A DNA stretch of 7,069 bases from Clostridia bacterium (GCA_022360735.1 JAKSCF010000083.1:1-7069), one strand, 5' to 3'. Positions 1 to 6,387 are shown, numbered from the stretch's first letter. Made by a program: numbers and translations. Notes: generated by a model from the sequence alone, not told the origin.

Positions 1-2090
1 TTATGTAAAGATGGATTCTCCATTATACCATTTGTCATAAAACTCTCTTCCATGATGGCCCAACCAATTCCCTGGGCGGCACCGCCTTCCATTTGTCCTT
101 CCACACAAGTTGGATTGATGGCTTTACCCACATCACAGGCTAAAACAGATCGATTCACCGTAATTTGGCCTGTTTCCGTATCCACCTCTATCTCTACGCC
201 ATGTGCACCAAACGTATAGGCATGCATTGGGTCTCCTTGCCCGTCTTTACCACTAAAAGAAGGCTGTGGAGGGTACCATGTTCCTACTGCGGCAAGAGAG
301 ACCTGGTTATTAAAAGCCTTGCCTGCAACGGAGGCAAAAGAGATATCTTTCTCAGGCTTTCCAACAGCAAATACCCTGCCATCTTTAATATTTAAATCCC
401 TGATATCTTCATTTAATTCCTTTGATGCAATATCCAGCATTCGTTTCTTTAACTTTCTACATCCGTCCATCACTGCATTTCCAACAATGGTTGTGGACCT
501 AGATCCTACCGTAGGACCACTATCGGGAGACATAGCAGTATCTGAATAAGTTACCAATACATCTTCATATCTTACCCCTAATGTTTCTGCAGCTATTTGC
601 ATCATCACCGTTGCAAGCCCCTGCCCCATTTCTGTACTGGTCAGAGCTACATTGACTGTACCGTCTACTTGAATACTTACATAGCAATTGGCCCCTTCAA
701 ATAATAACGGTATCCCTGTTCCGTACATAAAAATTCCTATCCCCCTGCCTTTGCGAATAACCCCTTGCCCTTTATCAATGGGCTGCTCCCATTCCATCTT
801 TTCTTTGACCTTCTCAATACAAGCTTCTAATCCCATTCCCCTGCTCGCTTTCATCACTTGCCCAAAGATCGTACGATGGCCGTCTTTTAATATATTTTTC
901 TTCCGAACCTCAATAGGATCCATATCTAATTTTTTTGCCAATTCATCCATTTGACATTCCATAGCAAAGGCTGCCTGAGGTGCACCAAATCCTCTAAATG
1001 CACATGCATAAGGATGATTTGTAAACACAGAGTAGGATCTGGCTCTGGCATTAGGTATGGTATAAGGACCACCGGCGTACATTGCTGTCCGCATGGTAAC
1101 CGCAAAGGCTGGCTCTTTTATGCCTCCCATTGAAACATAAGCGCCTTTATCTAATACCGTTTCTACATCAATTGCAGTGATTTTCCCGTCCTTTGTTGCT
1201 GCTAATCTATGTTTGATATAAGCTGCATGACGCTTTCCGGTGGTGCGAAAAACTTCTTCTCGATTCAGTTCAACACATACGGTTTTCTTTGTTTTCAAAG
1301 CCAATACCCCTGCCACGGCTGAAACATCTAAAGTTGAATCTTCCTTTCCGCCAAATCCTCCACCGACTAATGGAGAAATACATCGAATTTTATTTTGCGG
1401 GATTCCGAAAACTGACGCTAAAACCCGACGACTTGCATAAACGGCCTGCATTGGACTTATTAACGTCAATCCTTCCGTCACTAAATCCGGTTCTGCAATG
1501 CAGACATCCGGTTCAAGATAACAATGTTCTACCATAGGTGTTTCATACGCGTTCTCAATAACCATATCCGCCTCATCAAATGCTTTTTCTACAGCACCTT
1601 TGTCAAGGTTAACGGTATTTAAAAGGTTGCCTTTCTCGGCAGCCGGATGCGACTCATGAATCCATAAAGCATTCTCTGCCATAGCCTCTCTTGGGTCATC
1701 GTATGCCGGTAAAACCTCATATTCTACCACAATAGCATCCATGGCCTTTTTGGCAGTCTCTTCATCTACTGCCGCTAATACAGCTACAGGATCTCCTTCA
1801 TATTTAACTTTTTTTTCTGCAATTACCGGCTTATCCGGACATAGAATCCCATAACCATTTCTCCCAGGCAAATCCTTTGCCGTCATAACGGCGACAACAC
1901 CATCCAGTTGCTCTGCTTTAGTGGTATCAATGCTCTTAATGATTGCATGGGGATATTTTGCAAACAGTGCTTTTCCGATCAACATATCGTCCTTTTTTAG
2001 ATCCGATGTGTATTTTGCTGTTCCAAGCACCTTAGAACGAGCGTCTACTTTATTAAGTCTTTGGCCCACAACCTTTAAATTTTCCTCCAC
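1..2090 (-). CDS. xdhA: Xanthine dehydrogenase-type molybdopterin-binding subunit, C-terminus cut by window
   Basis: Large subunit of a molybdenum hydroxylase, expected to act in the cytoplasm with separate FAD and 2Fe-2S subunits. The frame is open from a GTG at 2090 to the window edge: 696 codons, where related subunits have about 760. An a/b-hammerhead domain covers roughly residues 15-120 and is followed by the two molybdopterin-binding domains. Visible motifs are GGGFGGKE (243-250), AFRGFGAPQ (starting at 364), TEMGQG (486-491) and the EGQMEGG/QGIG region (about 664-677). Aligned by eye with bovine xanthine oxidase, E250, R334 and F368 match Glu802, Arg880 and Phe914, which favours a purine substrate. 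The catalytic glutamate equivalent to Glu1261 would lie beyond position 1. GTG is chosen because GGAGG (2098-2102) sits 7 nt upstream and no ATG is nearby. There is no fused N-terminal 2Fe-2S domain, unlike the one-chain selenium-dependent type. It lies 25 bp after the winged-helix gene. The family is very likely; the exact substrate is inferred. Confidence 0.92.
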   Translation of the reverse strand, partial: MEENLKVVGQRLNKVDARSKVLGTAKYTSDLKKDDMLIGKALFAKYPHAIIKSIDTTKAEQLDGVVAVMTAKDLPGRNGYGILCPDKPVIAEKKVKYEGDPVAVLAAVDEETAKKAMDAIVVEYEVLPAYDDPREAMAENALWIHESHPAAEKGNLLNTVNLDKGAVEKAFDEADMVIENAYETPMVEHCYLEPDVCIAEPDLVTEGLTLISPMQAVYASRRVLASVFGIPQNKIRCISPLVGGGFGGKEDSTLDVSAVAGVLALKTKKTVCVELNREEVFRTTGKRHAAYIKHRLAATKDGKITAIDVETVLDKGAYVSMGGIKEPAFAVTMRTAMYAGGPYTIPNARARSYSVFTNHPYACAFRGFGAPQAAFAMECQMDELAKKLDMDPIEVRKKNILKDGHRTIFGQVMKASRGMGLEACIEKVKEKMEWEQPIDKGQGVIRKGRGIGIFMYGTGIPLLFEGANCYVSIQVDGTVNVALTSTEMGQGLATVMMQIAAETLGVRYEDVLVTYSDTAMSPDSGPTVGSRSTTIVGNAVMDGCRKLKKRMLDIASKELNEDIRDLNIKDGRVFAVGKPEKDISFASVAGKAFNNQVSLAAVGTWYPPQPSFSGKDGQGDPMHAYTFGAHGVEIEVDTETGQITVNRSVLACDVGKAINPTCVEGQMEGGAAQGIGWAIMEESFMTNGIMENPSLH

Positions 2091-2097
2091 AGATTTC

Positions 2098-2102
2098 CCT
2101 CC
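2098..2102 (-). promoter_or_regulatory. Ribosome binding site deciding the xdhA GTG start
   Basis: GGAGG on the minus strand lies 7 nt before the GTG at 2090, in the 25-bp gap after the winged-helix gene. It supports the non-ATG start, since the next in-frame ATG falls inside the conserved hammerhead domain. Confidence 0.75.
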
Positions 2103-2115
2103 TCATCTCTTTTAT

Positions 2116-2613
2116 CTACTGCGATTCTTGCAACATCATTTGTTCATAGTTGTTTACAATCTCTACGCCTTTTGGGAAAACCGAAACTTTTCGCCTTAGA
2201 ATCCCTGATTCCTTCATTAAACCTTTGTCTACTAAATACCTTAAATCCGAAATAAGCTCCATAGCCGGTATATTCAATTTTTCTGCAATGACGCCGGCAA
2301 TAGCATTGGGATTTACAGAAGTATACTTTAAAATCTTATATTGATTTAAGTTGATACTTTCCTTGGTCAAAAGTTCCTTTTCTATCTCTGATAATTGAGT
2401 CAATTCTTTTGCGCCTTTGTCCGTCAAAAGAAAGTTATATCGTTTAATGCCTGTATAGGATTCTTTTATAATAAAGTCCTGGTTCTCTAAATTTTCTGCA
2501 ATATTATTGGCTTGTGGTGCACTTATTCCCAGATTATCCGTAAAGTCTGCCAAAGTATTTCTTCCTTCGCGAATATAACTCAAAATCTTCTTCTCATTTT
2601 TATTTAAATTCAT
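2116..2613 (-). CDS. Small protein with two tandem winged-helix domains, function unknown
   Basis: A 165-residue soluble protein that I do not recognise as a named family. It resembles MarR/ArsR-type winged-helix DNA-binding proteins. The first unit is about residues 5-72: KKILSYI helix, a helix-turn-helix around 21-46 (LADFTDNLGISAPQANNIAE) and a wing ending in LLTDKG. The second is about 90-152: YKILKYT helix, IAEKLNIP turn, recognition-like helix ELISDLRYLVDKG, then a wing ending in VFPKG. The halves match by eye over most of their length, suggesting an internal duplication and a one-chain pseudo-dimer. No cysteine cluster, signal peptide or membrane segment is seen. GGGGGTG (2621-2627) lies 7 nt before the ATG. 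The gene starts 15 bp after the symporter and ends 25 bp before xdhA, so it should be co-transcribed with both. A local transcriptional regulator is the simplest inference; a non-DNA-binding scaffold role is possible. Confidence 0.85.
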   Translation of the reverse strand: MNLNKNEKKILSYIREGRNTLADFTDNLGISAPQANNIAENLENQDFIIKESYTGIKRYNFLLTDKGAKELTQLSEIEKELLTKESINLNQYKILKYTSVNPNAIAGVIAEKLNIPAMELISDLRYLVDKGLMKESGILRRKVSVFPKGVEIVNNYEQMMLQESQ

Positions 2614-2628
2614 TCCTCAACACCCCCA

Positions 2629-4269
2629 TTAATCTACAATATGTGGAAATATCAACTTAGCAATTGGTGTTGTACAACGGTGTCTTTTCTCAATAAAACA
2701 TTTCCATTTTTGTGACCCAATACTAGGTCTCATCAACTGCTGCATCGCTTTTTTATGCTCCTGGGTCTGAAAATTACTGATATTGGCAGCATTTGACTGA
2801 GCTAATCCCTTCATCTTGCTTGGTGCTTGTGGGTTAAAATGATCCATTCCATAAAATTTAGGCTTAGTAAAAATAGTTACCACAGTGGTTACGATCAAGG
2901 TCACAAAAAAACCAACCCACATAGGATGTGCGTACTTTGCCCATAATTTTCCAGGCGCAAAGTACCAGATGACTGTAACAATGATACCAATGCTTACACC
3001 TAAAAATCCTGCTTGATTGGTAATTCGCTTTGAACAATGAGCCAATACTAAAACCACTGCCGTAGGCACTGAGAAAGCCCACATAGCTGCCAGAGCTAAT
3101 GCCGCACTTTCTTTCCACAATAATGCAGTCATCCAAGCTATTGCCGCAACGCCTAAGGTTATGATTCTGCTGGGCAGGACCAATTCTTCTGCCGTTGCAT
3201 TTGGTCGTAAAAACCTTTGGAAAACATCCCTCAAGATTGGAGAACTCACGCCCAATAATGCCGTACTAAACGTTGACATACAGGCTGCTACCATAGCGAC
3301 CAGCATTAAGCCATCCATTCCTAAAGGTAATGTTCTTACAATCATCCCAAAGGCAGTTCCCGATTGGAAATTCCCTTCTCCATAAATGTGCAGTGCATAA
3401 ATTCCAAATCCGGCTAATAACGTAGAACCAAAAATACAGGTAATTAAAGCAGACAAACAATATCCTCTCTTTACTGCTTTTTCGCTTCTACCACCCACAG
3501 CCCTCATCCAATAATACTGACACCCCAGCATGGTTAACAGCCATCCAAATACAAGGGATGGAATGCTTGGAAACCTTAAACTGAAATCTGCTTTTCCAAT
3601 AAAAGAAAATACTCTCCAATCAGCCCCGGCAACCCCGGAAAATACGGTAATAGGATCGCCAAACTGAATAATCAGATAAATGACACTTCCTACTAAGGCA
3701 ATCATAATAACAATCATATGTGCCATATCAGAAATAGATAATGCCCAAAATCCTCCGGCATACATATAAAAAGTACACAGAACCGTAATGACTAATGTAG
3801 TGGCCCAGTAGGGAATTCCCGTTAATGCTGTTAGATTATTCCCTAATCCCACCACTTGCGCAAACAAGGACCCAAAGGCAGCCATACTGGTAGCAACTGC
3901 AACAACAGTCCTTGTCTTTTCGTCAAATCTAATTTGTGCCCATTCCGGTAATGTGTATACACCACTTCTTCTGATGGCTGGAGCAAAAGTTTTACCAAAT
4001 ATAATGATTCCGGCAGCCCATCCCCACATATACAAAGACCCTATCCAGACACCATGCGTAATCGCCAATCCACTAATAGCCGGAAGTGTTGCACCGCTAA
4101 ACATAATCGCCGACAACCCTAGTCCAATGGTTATGGCACTTACTTCACGACCAGAAATAAAAAAGTCAGATATAGAACTAATCCACTTTTTCGTAACCAA
4201 CCCGATTCCAACCATTAATACAAAATATAAAACGACCTCACTGAACAACAAGAAAACCTTAAAATCCAT
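2629..4269 (-). CDS. Sodium:solute symporter (SSS family), substrate unknown
   Basis: Integral cytoplasmic-membrane transporter of 546 residues, a normal SSS length. About 13 hydrophobic segments are visible, roughly at 5-25, 47-70, 76-92, 120-143, 150-171, 179-202, 234-256, 270-293, 317-340, 369-385, 389-411, 420-438 and 447-467. Family marks are FFISGRE (37-42), YAGGFWALSISD (170-181), QYYWMRAVGGRSEKAVKRG (251-269) and ACMSTFSTALLGVSS (329-343). In the last, S332 and T333 match the Na2-site Ser340/Thr341 of the proline carrier PutP, so sodium coupling is likely. A 79-residue, largely polar tail follows the last helix. GGGTG lies 5 nt before the ATG. It is the first gene of the probable symporter, winged-helix, xdhA operon, so its substrate may be the compound oxidised by the hydroxylase, perhaps a purine or other N-heterocycle. 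That link rests on position only. Confidence 0.95.
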   Translation of the reverse strand: MDFKVFLLFSEVVLYFVLMVGIGLVTKKWISSISDFFISGREVSAITIGLGLSAIMFSGATLPAISGLAITHGVWIGSLYMWGWAAGIIIFGKTFAPAIRRSGVYTLPEWAQIRFDEKTRTVVAVATSMAAFGSLFAQVVGLGNNLTALTGIPYWATTLVITVLCTFYMYAGGFWALSISDMAHMIVIMIALVGSVIYLIIQFGDPITVFSGVAGADWRVFSFIGKADFSLRFPSIPSLVFGWLLTMLGCQYYWMRAVGGRSEKAVKRGYCLSALITCIFGSTLLAGFGIYALHIYGEGNFQSGTAFGMIVRTLPLGMDGLMLVAMVAACMSTFSTALLGVSSPILRDVFQRFLRPNATAEELVLPSRIITLGVAAIAWMTALLWKESAALALAAMWAFSVPTAVVLVLAHCSKRITNQAGFLGVSIGIIVTVIWYFAPGKLWAKYAHPMWVGFFVTLIVTTVVTIFTKPKFYGMDHFNPQAPSKMKGLAQSNAANISNFQTQEHKKAMQQLMRPSIGSQKWKCFIEKRHRCTTPIAKLIFPHIVD

Positions 4270-4303
4270 TGTATCACCCTTTTCTTATTTACTTTTTTCT
4301 GAC

Positions 4304-4336
4304 CTATGGACATTTTGCCAACTTGCAAATATCCAA
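4304..4336 (-). other. Possible 10-codon leader ORF after orphan ribosome binding site
   Basis: A TTG at 4336 opens a 10-codon frame (LDICKLAKCP if read literally) ending in TAG at 4304. Its only merit is the very strong ribosome binding site just upstream. The GGAGG-to-TTG distance is only 3 nt, shorter than usual, so translation is doubtful. The frame overlaps the leader hairpin, so ribosome passage would melt it. Confidence 0.2.
4308..4334 (-). promoter_or_regulatory. Predicted hairpin in the symporter mRNA leader
   Basis: As RNA from the minus strand this 27-nt segment folds into a 10-bp stem: five base pairs (GGAUA with UGUCC, one of them U-G), then UUUGC with GCAAA, with one bulged A on the 3' side and a 6-nt loop AAGUUG. 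It begins 1 nt after the orphan Shine-Dalgarno-like sequence and has no U-tract, so it is not an intrinsic terminator. Pairing was worked out by eye; no free energy was computed. Confidence 0.5.
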
Positions 4337-4347
4337 TCACCTCCTTT
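4336..4347 (-). promoter_or_regulatory. Orphan near-ideal Shine-Dalgarno sequence in the symporter leader
   Basis: The minus strand reads AAAGGAGGTGAT, complementary over all 12 bases to the usual 16S rRNA 3' end. No ATG or GTG follows at normal spacing, and the real symporter start is 66 nt further on with its own weaker site (GGGTG). It could be a STAB-SD-type mRNA stabiliser as described for the Bacillus thuringiensis cry3A leader, a leader-peptide start, a ribosome standby site, or the remnant of a lost gene. Confidence 0.6.
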
Positions 4348-4405
4348 TGAAAATTTTAGCCCATTTGAAAAATAATAAATTGAAAATTATAAAACCCTTC
4401 AAAAT
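4347..4405. repeat. Four short direct repeats in the symporter promoter/leader
   Basis: On the plus strand TTGAAAAT occurs at 4347-4354 and 4380-4387, TTGAAAAAT at 4365-4373 and TTCAAAAT at 4398-4405, with start-to-start distances of 18, 15 and 18. They flank and overlap the TATAAT box. The stretch is AT-rich, so chance is a serious alternative to a regulator binding array. Confidence 0.3.
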
Positions 4406-4415
4406 ACAGCGGTAA
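4386..4415 (-). promoter_or_regulatory. Probable sigma-A type promoter of the symporter operon
   Basis: A perfect TATAAT lies at 4386-4391 on the minus strand. The best -35 candidate is a poor TTACCG at 4410-4415 with an 18-bp spacer, so an activator may be needed. Transcription would start near 4379, giving a leader of about 110 nt that holds the orphan ribosome binding site and hairpin. No terminator separates this gap from the upstream regulator gene, so readthrough is also possible. Confidence 0.45.
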
Positions 4416-4454
4416 TCTGCAATTTCCATCCACTTCATCTAAGTCTAAATAATT

Positions 4455-4468
4455 TACAGTTTTCTGTA
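4455..4468. repeat. Inverted repeat upstream of the symporter promoter
   Basis: TACAG and CTGTA are separated by TTTT, a 14-bp inverted repeat about 40 bp upstream of the candidate -35 box. It overlaps an octamer (TACAATAT, minus strand 4475-4468) that also occurs on the plus strand at 5451-5458, in the yhfZ promoter repeat. It may be an operator half-site or chance. Confidence 0.3.
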
Positions 4469-4521
4469 TATTGTACTTTGATGGCTTTTATAAATATCGA
4501 TTTTGGTTATGCTCCATTAAT

Positions 4522-5439
4522 CTAAATATTTTGTACATCATGTATCATTCTGGGGTTAATTCTTCTAGCAAGGATTTTCCGTAATTCATTATTGTCATCT
4601 CTAACCACTACCACCGCATTTTCAGCTTTTTTAATCATATCACCAATACTTTGGAATTTGGTTAAAGGGTATAGTTGAAATTCTTTCTCATCAATATCAT
4701 TTTCACTGGTATGCACCACTATGGCATCAATTTCTTCAGCTTTTAAGCCATTCATCAGTTCAAAGCTTTCTTTACAAATAATTTGAATATCTATTTCCTC
4801 AGATAAATTCTCCATTAAAGTCATGTCGTCATAGGAATATTTATTGATACCCACCACACACTTAGAAGGCAGGCTTTTAGAATATTTTTTTTTCAAAACC
4901 AATAGCGCAAATTCCTCGTTATGTGCATATGTTCTTTCTCCTAAATCAAGAACTTTCTCTATTGGTTCCTGCTCTTTTTTTGCTTGAAGATATGCCAGTT
5001 CCGACATCACTACAAAATCACTTTTTTCATTAATCAAAGTGTCTATTCTGTTGATAGAGCCAGGCATAAATGCGATATGAATGTGAATGTCCAACATAGC
5101 AAAACATTTATGTATACCGTCTGCAATTCCTGGAATCTTAGCATTTGTAGCTAAGGGGCATAACCCTAATAGAACACCAAAATCACTTAATTCCCATAGC
5201 TTTCTATAGTCTAATTTTGTAATATAGCTTCCTAAAAATCCCCTGGTTTCTATTTCAACCGCTGCTTCTCGCTTCAATTGCTGAATTGCATTTTGAACGG
5301 TACCGCTTCCTACGCTAAATATTTGTGTGAGATCATTAATCGTTGGAATACTGTCTCCTTCCTTAGATATTAAAAACATTCTTGCAAGTCTGCTGGTAAT
5401 ATAGGTGTGTTTATTTCGAACATATTCTTTGATTGACAT
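4522..5439 (-). CDS. yhfZ: YhfZ-type transcriptional regulator (HTH plus periplasmic-binding-like domain)
   Basis: Cytoplasmic DNA-binding regulator of 305 residues, close to E. coli YhfZ (about 300). A GntR-like winged helix-turn-helix occupies about residues 12-75 (IPTINDLTQIFSVGSGTVQN at 31-50). A ligand-binding domain of the YhfZ_C kind follows from about 85, including the segment LGLCPLATNAKIPGIADGI (91-109), which resembles the family's conserved PLPYSKRYEGLATGL-type motif from memory. The start at 5439 is preferred to the ATG at 5451 because GGAGGT (5444-5449) lies directly before 5439 and shares its first G with the earlier ATG. The C-terminal domain suggests sensing of a small molecule, perhaps the transported substrate or a product. 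Position, with inverted repeats on its own upstream side and the symporter operon immediately downstream, suggests it controls both. The ligand is unknown. Confidence 0.85.
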   Translation of the reverse strand: MSIKEYVRNKHTYITSRLARMFLISKEGDSIPTINDLTQIFSVGSGTVQNAIQQLKREAAVEIETRGFLGSYITKLDYRKLWELSDFGVLLGLCPLATNAKIPGIADGIHKCFAMLDIHIHIAFMPGSINRIDTLINEKSDFVVMSELAYLQAKKEQEPIEKVLDLGERTYAHNEEFALLVLKKKYSKSLPSKCVVGINKYSYDDMTLMENLSEEIDIQIICKESFELMNGLKAEEIDAIVVHTSENDIDEKEFQLYPLTKFQSIGDMIKKAENAVVVVRDDNNELRKILARRINPRMIHDVQNI

Positions 5440-5443
5440 CAGG

Positions 5444-5449
5444 ACCTCC
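5444..5449 (-). promoter_or_regulatory. Ribosome binding site fixing the yhfZ start at 5439
   Basis: The minus strand reads ATGGAGGTCCTGATG from 5451. GGAGGT overlaps the first ATG and sits 4 nt before the second, so the second is the likely start and the longer reading adds four spurious residues. Confidence 0.75.
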
Positions 5450-5472
5450 ATACAATATTCAATAAATTGTAT
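5450..5472. repeat. Inverted repeat over the predicted yhfZ transcription start
   Basis: ATACAAT (5450-5456) and ATTGTAT (5466-5472) form perfect 7-bp arms around a 9-bp spacer. The repeat lies between the predicted -10 box and the ribosome binding site, a classic place for an autorepressor operator. It could also form a weak hairpin in the mRNA leader. Confidence 0.45.
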
Positions 5473-5475
5473 ATT

Positions 5476-5504
5476 ATTATTAAAAAATTTTTTATCTGCG
5501 TCAG
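5476..5504 (-). promoter_or_regulatory. Predicted sigma-A type promoter of yhfZ
   Basis: On the minus strand CTGACG (5499-5504, 4 of 6 to TTGACA) is followed after exactly 17 bp by AATAAT (5476-5481, 5 of 6 to TATAAT). The spacer contains A6T6, likely bent DNA. Transcription would begin near 5469, inside the adjoining inverted repeat. Confidence 0.5.
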
Positions 5505-5528
5505 CTTCTTTCTTACAATTCTAATTTT

Positions 5529-5548
5529 AACTCAATGATCATAGAGTT
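5529..5548. repeat. 20-bp near-perfect palindrome upstream of yhfZ, candidate operator
   Basis: AACTCAATGATCATAGAGTT has 9 of 10 symmetric base pairs matching, centred on ATGATCAT. It lies 24 bp upstream of the predicted -35 box of yhfZ and 74 bp downstream of the yqeC stop codon, in DNA with no gene. Length and symmetry fit a dimeric helix-turn-helix regulator site. YhfZ itself or the double winged-helix protein are candidate binders; neither is shown. Confidence 0.5.
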
Positions 5549-5593
5549 TACAAGTATTTTTTTGAATTTTTATTATTTGACTCTTATTTTTCT

Positions 5594-5608
5594 CAACTGC
5601 TTCAGTTG
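5594..5608 (-). repeat. Small hairpin just after yqeC, not a clear terminator
   Basis: CAACTG and CAGTTG are separated by three bases, giving a 6-bp stem 14 nt after the yqeC stop. The minus-strand RNA continues with A-rich rather than U-rich sequence, so it lacks the tract of an intrinsic terminator. It may be a processing or pausing element, or chance. Confidence 0.35.
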
Positions 5609-5622
5609 TTCTGTTACCAAAA

Positions 5623-6387
5623 TCAATATACTTCTAAAACCTGCTCCTCTGTCAGCATATTACACAACAAAATCCTTTCGATTCTGCTATCGTCTTTATC
5701 TAGTATCTCTCGGGCAATTTTTGCAGCAAGCCTATAACGTTCCTGGGAATCCACTTTATTGATTAACAAAAATATCCTAGCATTGGAAGGAATGGCCTTC
5801 ATTAAGCCCTTATTGTTTTTAACCAGAGTTGCAATCCCGACAGAGGTTAAAGCTTCTCCCAGTGGTATCCCTGTAATTTTCGAAATGAGATGAGGCCTAT
5901 GAACATTTTCTTCATTCAATATAACACCGTGACCGTCTATTCCTATGACCATCAGCACCATGGTGGTTAGGGACGGAATAACCGGCTCATGTTCGGCAGG
6001 CGCTTTTAAGGGTTTCCCTTTTGCACCGTCTCCTTCAATAATGAGATAATCAAAATATCCCATTTTATAGATCTGATCTATCTCTTGTCCGTCTATTCCT
6101 TTGACCTTTCTTTCCGGTGTGATGTTTGCACCAAAGCCAATGATTTTATTGTTTTTGACTTTTGAATAAAGCACTCTATGCAATTTCTCTGTATTCTCTT
6201 TTAAGATAAATCTATCCACCTCTCCTTTATCCGGATAGAATATGGATGTCGTAGTAGAAATCCCTACATTTTGTCCTTGCAAACTTAAAGCTTTTGCCAG
6301 TGCGTACATGGTTGTCGTTTTTCCACCACCTCCAACAAGGCAAATCAATTCCTTTTCCTTTACCTGTAAAACCTTTAACAACTTCAT
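5623..6387 (-). CDS. yqeC: YqeC, accessory protein of selenium-dependent molybdenum hydroxylases
   Basis: A 254-residue soluble nucleotide-binding protein of the YqeC family. In known genomes this family tracks with selenium-dependent molybdenum hydroxylases (such as the E. coli ygf/xdhD cluster), where it is thought to help mature the enzyme; its reaction is not established. A P-loop-like GGGGKTT is at 19-25, the family motif EGDGAKGKP at 118-126, GIDGHG at 149-154, HRP at 163-165, and an NKVD at 210-213 that resembles the GTPase NKxD base-specificity motif. The ATG at 6387 is chosen because it gives the short N-terminus usual in the family; GTG codons at 6399 and 6396 are possible and would add three or four residues. 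No start has a strong ribosome binding site, so translation may depend on coupling to the upstream gene, whose stop is 23 bp away. The two probably form one operon. Confidence 0.92.
   Translation of the reverse strand: MKLLKVLQVKEKELICLVGGGGKTTTMYALAKALSLQGQNVGISTTTSIFYPDKGEVDRFILKENTEKLHRVLYSKVKNNKIIGFGANITPERKVKGIDGQEIDQIYKMGYFDYLIIEGDGAKGKPLKAPAEHEPVIPSLTTMVLMVIGIDGHGVILNEENVHRPHLISKITGIPLGEALTSVGIATLVKNNKGLMKAIPSNARIFLLINKVDSQERYRLAAKIAREILDKDDSRIERILLCNMLTEEQVLEVY

Noticed and set aside
165..1537. Several plus-strand open frames of 60-88 codons
   Set aside because: All are antisense to the conserved xdhA frame, overlap one another and show low-complexity translations typical of shadow frames.
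3953..4375. Plus-strand open frame of 140 codons
   Set aside because: It lies antisense to the symporter's first 100 codons and has no family-like motifs or good ribosome binding site; the hydrophobic symporter reading is clearly the coding one.
4420..4450. Sigma-54 promoter (TGG...TTGC on the minus strand)
   Set aside because: The GG-to-GC distance is 9 rather than the required 10 bp, and no sigma-54 activator is encoded in the window.
4270..4521. Purine or molybdenum-cofactor riboswitch upstream of the symporter
   Set aside because: I looked for the conserved purine aptamer core and for a large multi-stem Moco-like fold and found neither; only one small hairpin is convincing.
5594..5608. 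Intrinsic terminator after yqeC
   Set aside because: The 6-bp hairpin is followed by A-rich, not U-rich, RNA on the coding strand, and no U-tract is placed correctly for the plus strand either.
5535..5762. Plus-strand open frame of 75 codons starting in the yhfZ-yqeC gap
   Set aside because: It is AT-rich noise in the gap and then runs antisense into the conserved end of yqeC; no ribosome binding site is seen.
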